Below, in pieces: positions 6,712 to 7,554 of a DNA stretch of 7,554 nt. Under the pieces are notes generated by a model. The model was not told the origin of the DNA. It saw nothing but the letters and a program-made list of their open reading frames with translations, and searched no databases. Numbering within the stretch: position 1 is the first letter of the stretch; each line of letters opens with the position of its first letter. The translations under genes and the position numbers were made by a program. Source of the DNA: Hyphomicrobiales bacterium. GTDB lineage: Bacteria; Pseudomonadota; Alphaproteobacteria; Rhizobiales; Devosiaceae. The stretch is from positions 1-7,554 of the forward strand of contig JALSJY010000250.1 of NCBI GenBank assembly GCA_026989045.1, read 5' to 3'.

Positions 6712-6737
6712 TAGCTCTTTATAAATGCTCACGTCAA
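6708..6737 (-). promoter_or_regulatory. Putative sigma70-type promoter of the PagL-like gene
   Basis: On the minus strand TTGACG (6737-6732) matches 5 of 6 bases of the -35 consensus and is followed after 18 bp by TATTTT (6713-6708), which matches 4 of 6 of the -10. The start would fall near 6701, giving a leader of about 25 nt before the ATG at 6675. This is the best promoter-like pair I see in the intergenic DNA. Confidence 0.42.
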
Positions 6738-6773
6738 GCGCACTTATATTTGCTAAAAATAAGGTTGATATTC

Positions 6774-6868
6774 TCATCTGTCTTTGCAAGGAGGCATCAC
6801 CGACAAGACAATCCAGAGATGAAAATCAATGATTTAAAACAAAGTTGTTTTTCATCTAAGCTTTGCAA
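6774..6868. repeat. Imperfect direct repeat: leuB 3' end and a copy 78 bp beyond it
   Basis: TCATCT-gt-CTTTGCAA (6774-6789) resembles TCATCT-aag-CTTTGCAA (6852-6868). The second copy is the leuB stop codon and final codons; the first lies in the gap toward the PagL-like gene. It could be a small duplication relic or chance. The rest of the 176-bp gap (6676-6851) holds the promoter and inverted repeats listed here and no coding sequence I can support. Confidence 0.3.
6817..6857 (-). terminator. Inverted repeats at the leuB 3' end (weak terminator candidate)
   Basis: AGATGAAAA (6817-6825) pairs with TTTTCATCT (6849-6857), a 9-bp repeat that includes the leuB stop codon. Nested inside are AAATCA/TGATTT (6823-6835) and AAAACAA/TTGTTTT (6836-6851). 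These are alternative, mutually exclusive stems just past leuB. All are AT-rich and lack a GC core, so intrinsic termination would be weak. Confidence 0.3.
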
Positions 6869-7554
6869 TAATTGCATCGCCCATTTCTTGTGTATTTACC
6901 AACTTACAGCCTTCTTGCATAATATCGCCAGAGCGCAAGCCATCACTTAAAACACTTGCAATTGCCACCTCAACTTCATCTGCCAATTCAATCATATTAA
7001 ATGAATAACGCAAAGCCATTGCAAAAGAGGCAATCATTGCTATTGGGTTGGCAATATTTTGCCCTGCAATATCGGGAGCTGAGCCATGCACTGGCTCATA
7101 CATTGCCTTGCGCTTGCCGGTTAACTCATCTGGTGCGCCAAGTGAAGCCGAGGGCAGCATGCCAAGCGAGCCAGTAAGCATGGCAGCAGTATCTGAAAGA
7201 ATATCACCAAATAGATTATCAGTTACAATCACGTCAAATTGCTTTGGATTGCGCACCAGCTGCATAGCGCAATTATCAGCGAGAATATGATTAAACTCAA
7301 CCTCGCTATATTCTTTTGCCACATCACGCACCACTTCGTCCCAAAGCACACCAGAAATCATCACATTTTTTTTATCAGCAGAATGAATTTTTTTGCCTCG
7401 AGTTAGCGCCATTTCAAAAGCTACACGGGCAATTCTATCTATTTCATAAGTTTCATAAATTTGCGTATCAATCGCTCGTTTTTGATTTTTGCCATGTTCA
7501 TTATCGCCAAGTTCTGTAATGGTTTTTGGCTCACCAAAATAAACACCGCCCGTA
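6852..7554 (-). CDS. leuB: 3-isopropylmalate dehydrogenase, 5' end outside window
   Basis: LeuB oxidatively decarboxylates (2R,3S)-3-isopropylmalate with NAD+ and a divalent metal to give the 2-oxoisocaproate precursor of leucine, in the cytosol. The window holds the C-terminal 233 residues of about 370. The reading frame is open to the right edge, beginning TGGVYFGEPK, where E. coli has LTGGIYFGQPK, and continuing EIDRIARVAFEMA. Catalytic and metal residues are present: the Lys of DKKNVM (fragment residue 61), DNCAMQL, and DNLFGDILSD with the metal aspartates (fragment 112, 117, 121). The substrate/NAD region MYEPVHGSAPDIAGQNIANPIA is intact. The ending MGDAIIAKLR is normal. An internal ATG at 7412 lies in the conserved core and is not the start. 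It is transcribed toward the PagL-like gene after a 176-bp gap. Confidence 0.97.
   Translation of the reverse strand, partial: TGGVYFGEPKTITELGDNEHGKNQKRAIDTQIYETYEIDRIARVAFEMALTRGKKIHSADKKNVMISGVLWDEVVRDVAKEYSEVEFNHILADNCAMQLVRNPKQFDVIVTDNLFGDILSDTAAMLTGSLGMLPSASLGAPDELTGKRKAMYEPVHGSAPDIAGQNIANPIAMIASFAMALRYSFNMIELADEVEVAIASVLSDGLRSGDIMQEGCKLVNTQEMGDAIIAKLR

Noticed and set aside
6788..6794. Plus-strand AAGGAGG followed by a small reading frame with ATG at 6819, running into leuB.
   Set aside because: The ATG is 24 nt from the Shine-Dalgarno-like sequence, no start codon lies at normal spacing, and the frame is mostly antisense to leuB with no recognisable protein.
7048..7290. Plus-strand reading frame opposite leuB.
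   Set aside because: It is a shadow of the highly conserved LeuB catalytic region.
1..7554. Defence island, mobile element or other new multi-gene system.
   Set aside because: All nine genes belong to known housekeeping or envelope families. There is no transposase, integrase, toxin-antitoxin pair, phage gene or repeat-spacer array, and base composition looks even by eye.

Overview
The window reads as a chromosomal housekeeping segment of an AT-rich alphaproteobacterium. The protein signatures look most like Hyphomicrobiales (Rhizobiales): the GshB ATP-grasp block KPLYGNGGAGVF, an N-terminally extended RsmI, a short LppC-type lipoprotein, and a PagL-like outer-membrane protein. The taxonomic call is an inference from remembered family features, not from a search. 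I see no insertion sequence, prophage gene, CRISPR array, tRNA or rRNA. Nine protein genes cover nearly all of the window, and the longest gene-free gap is 176 bp (6676-6851).

Left block (1-2052, minus strand): rsmI, yraN and gshB form a tight leftward operon. RsmI is a 16S rRNA 2'-O-ribose methyltransferase that starts at GTG. It overlaps yraN, an UPF0102 nuclease-fold protein. gshB (glutathione synthetase) follows 5 nt after yraN and runs off the left edge. Middle block (2153-4094, plus strand): a divergently transcribed lipoprotein of the LppC/LpoA periplasmic-binding-protein type, then a beta-carbonic anhydrase. The divergent rsmI/LppC pair with yraN nearby echoes the E. coli yraL-yraM(lpoA)-yraN locus.

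Right block (4091-7554, minus strand): leuB (3-isopropylmalate dehydrogenase, 5' end outside the window), a PagL-like outer-membrane lipid A deacylase homologue, asd (aspartate-semialdehyde dehydrogenase) and an EamA-family amino-acid/metabolite exporter. asd and the exporter share one base at a TAATG junction. The exporter and the carbonic anhydrase converge and share a TTAA at their stop codons.

Together the genes cover leucine biosynthesis (leuB), the aspartate-family branch point (asd) with a coupled exporter, redox and pH/CO2 homeostasis (gshB, carbonic anhydrase), ribosome modification (rsmI) and envelope functions (LppC lipoprotein, PagL-like protein). I found no convincing new multi-gene system. 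The points most worth a second look are a long interrupted palindrome between the PagL-like gene and asd, a putative promoter and operator in front of the PagL-like gene, the apparent loss of the PagL catalytic glutamate, and the asd-exporter coupling.
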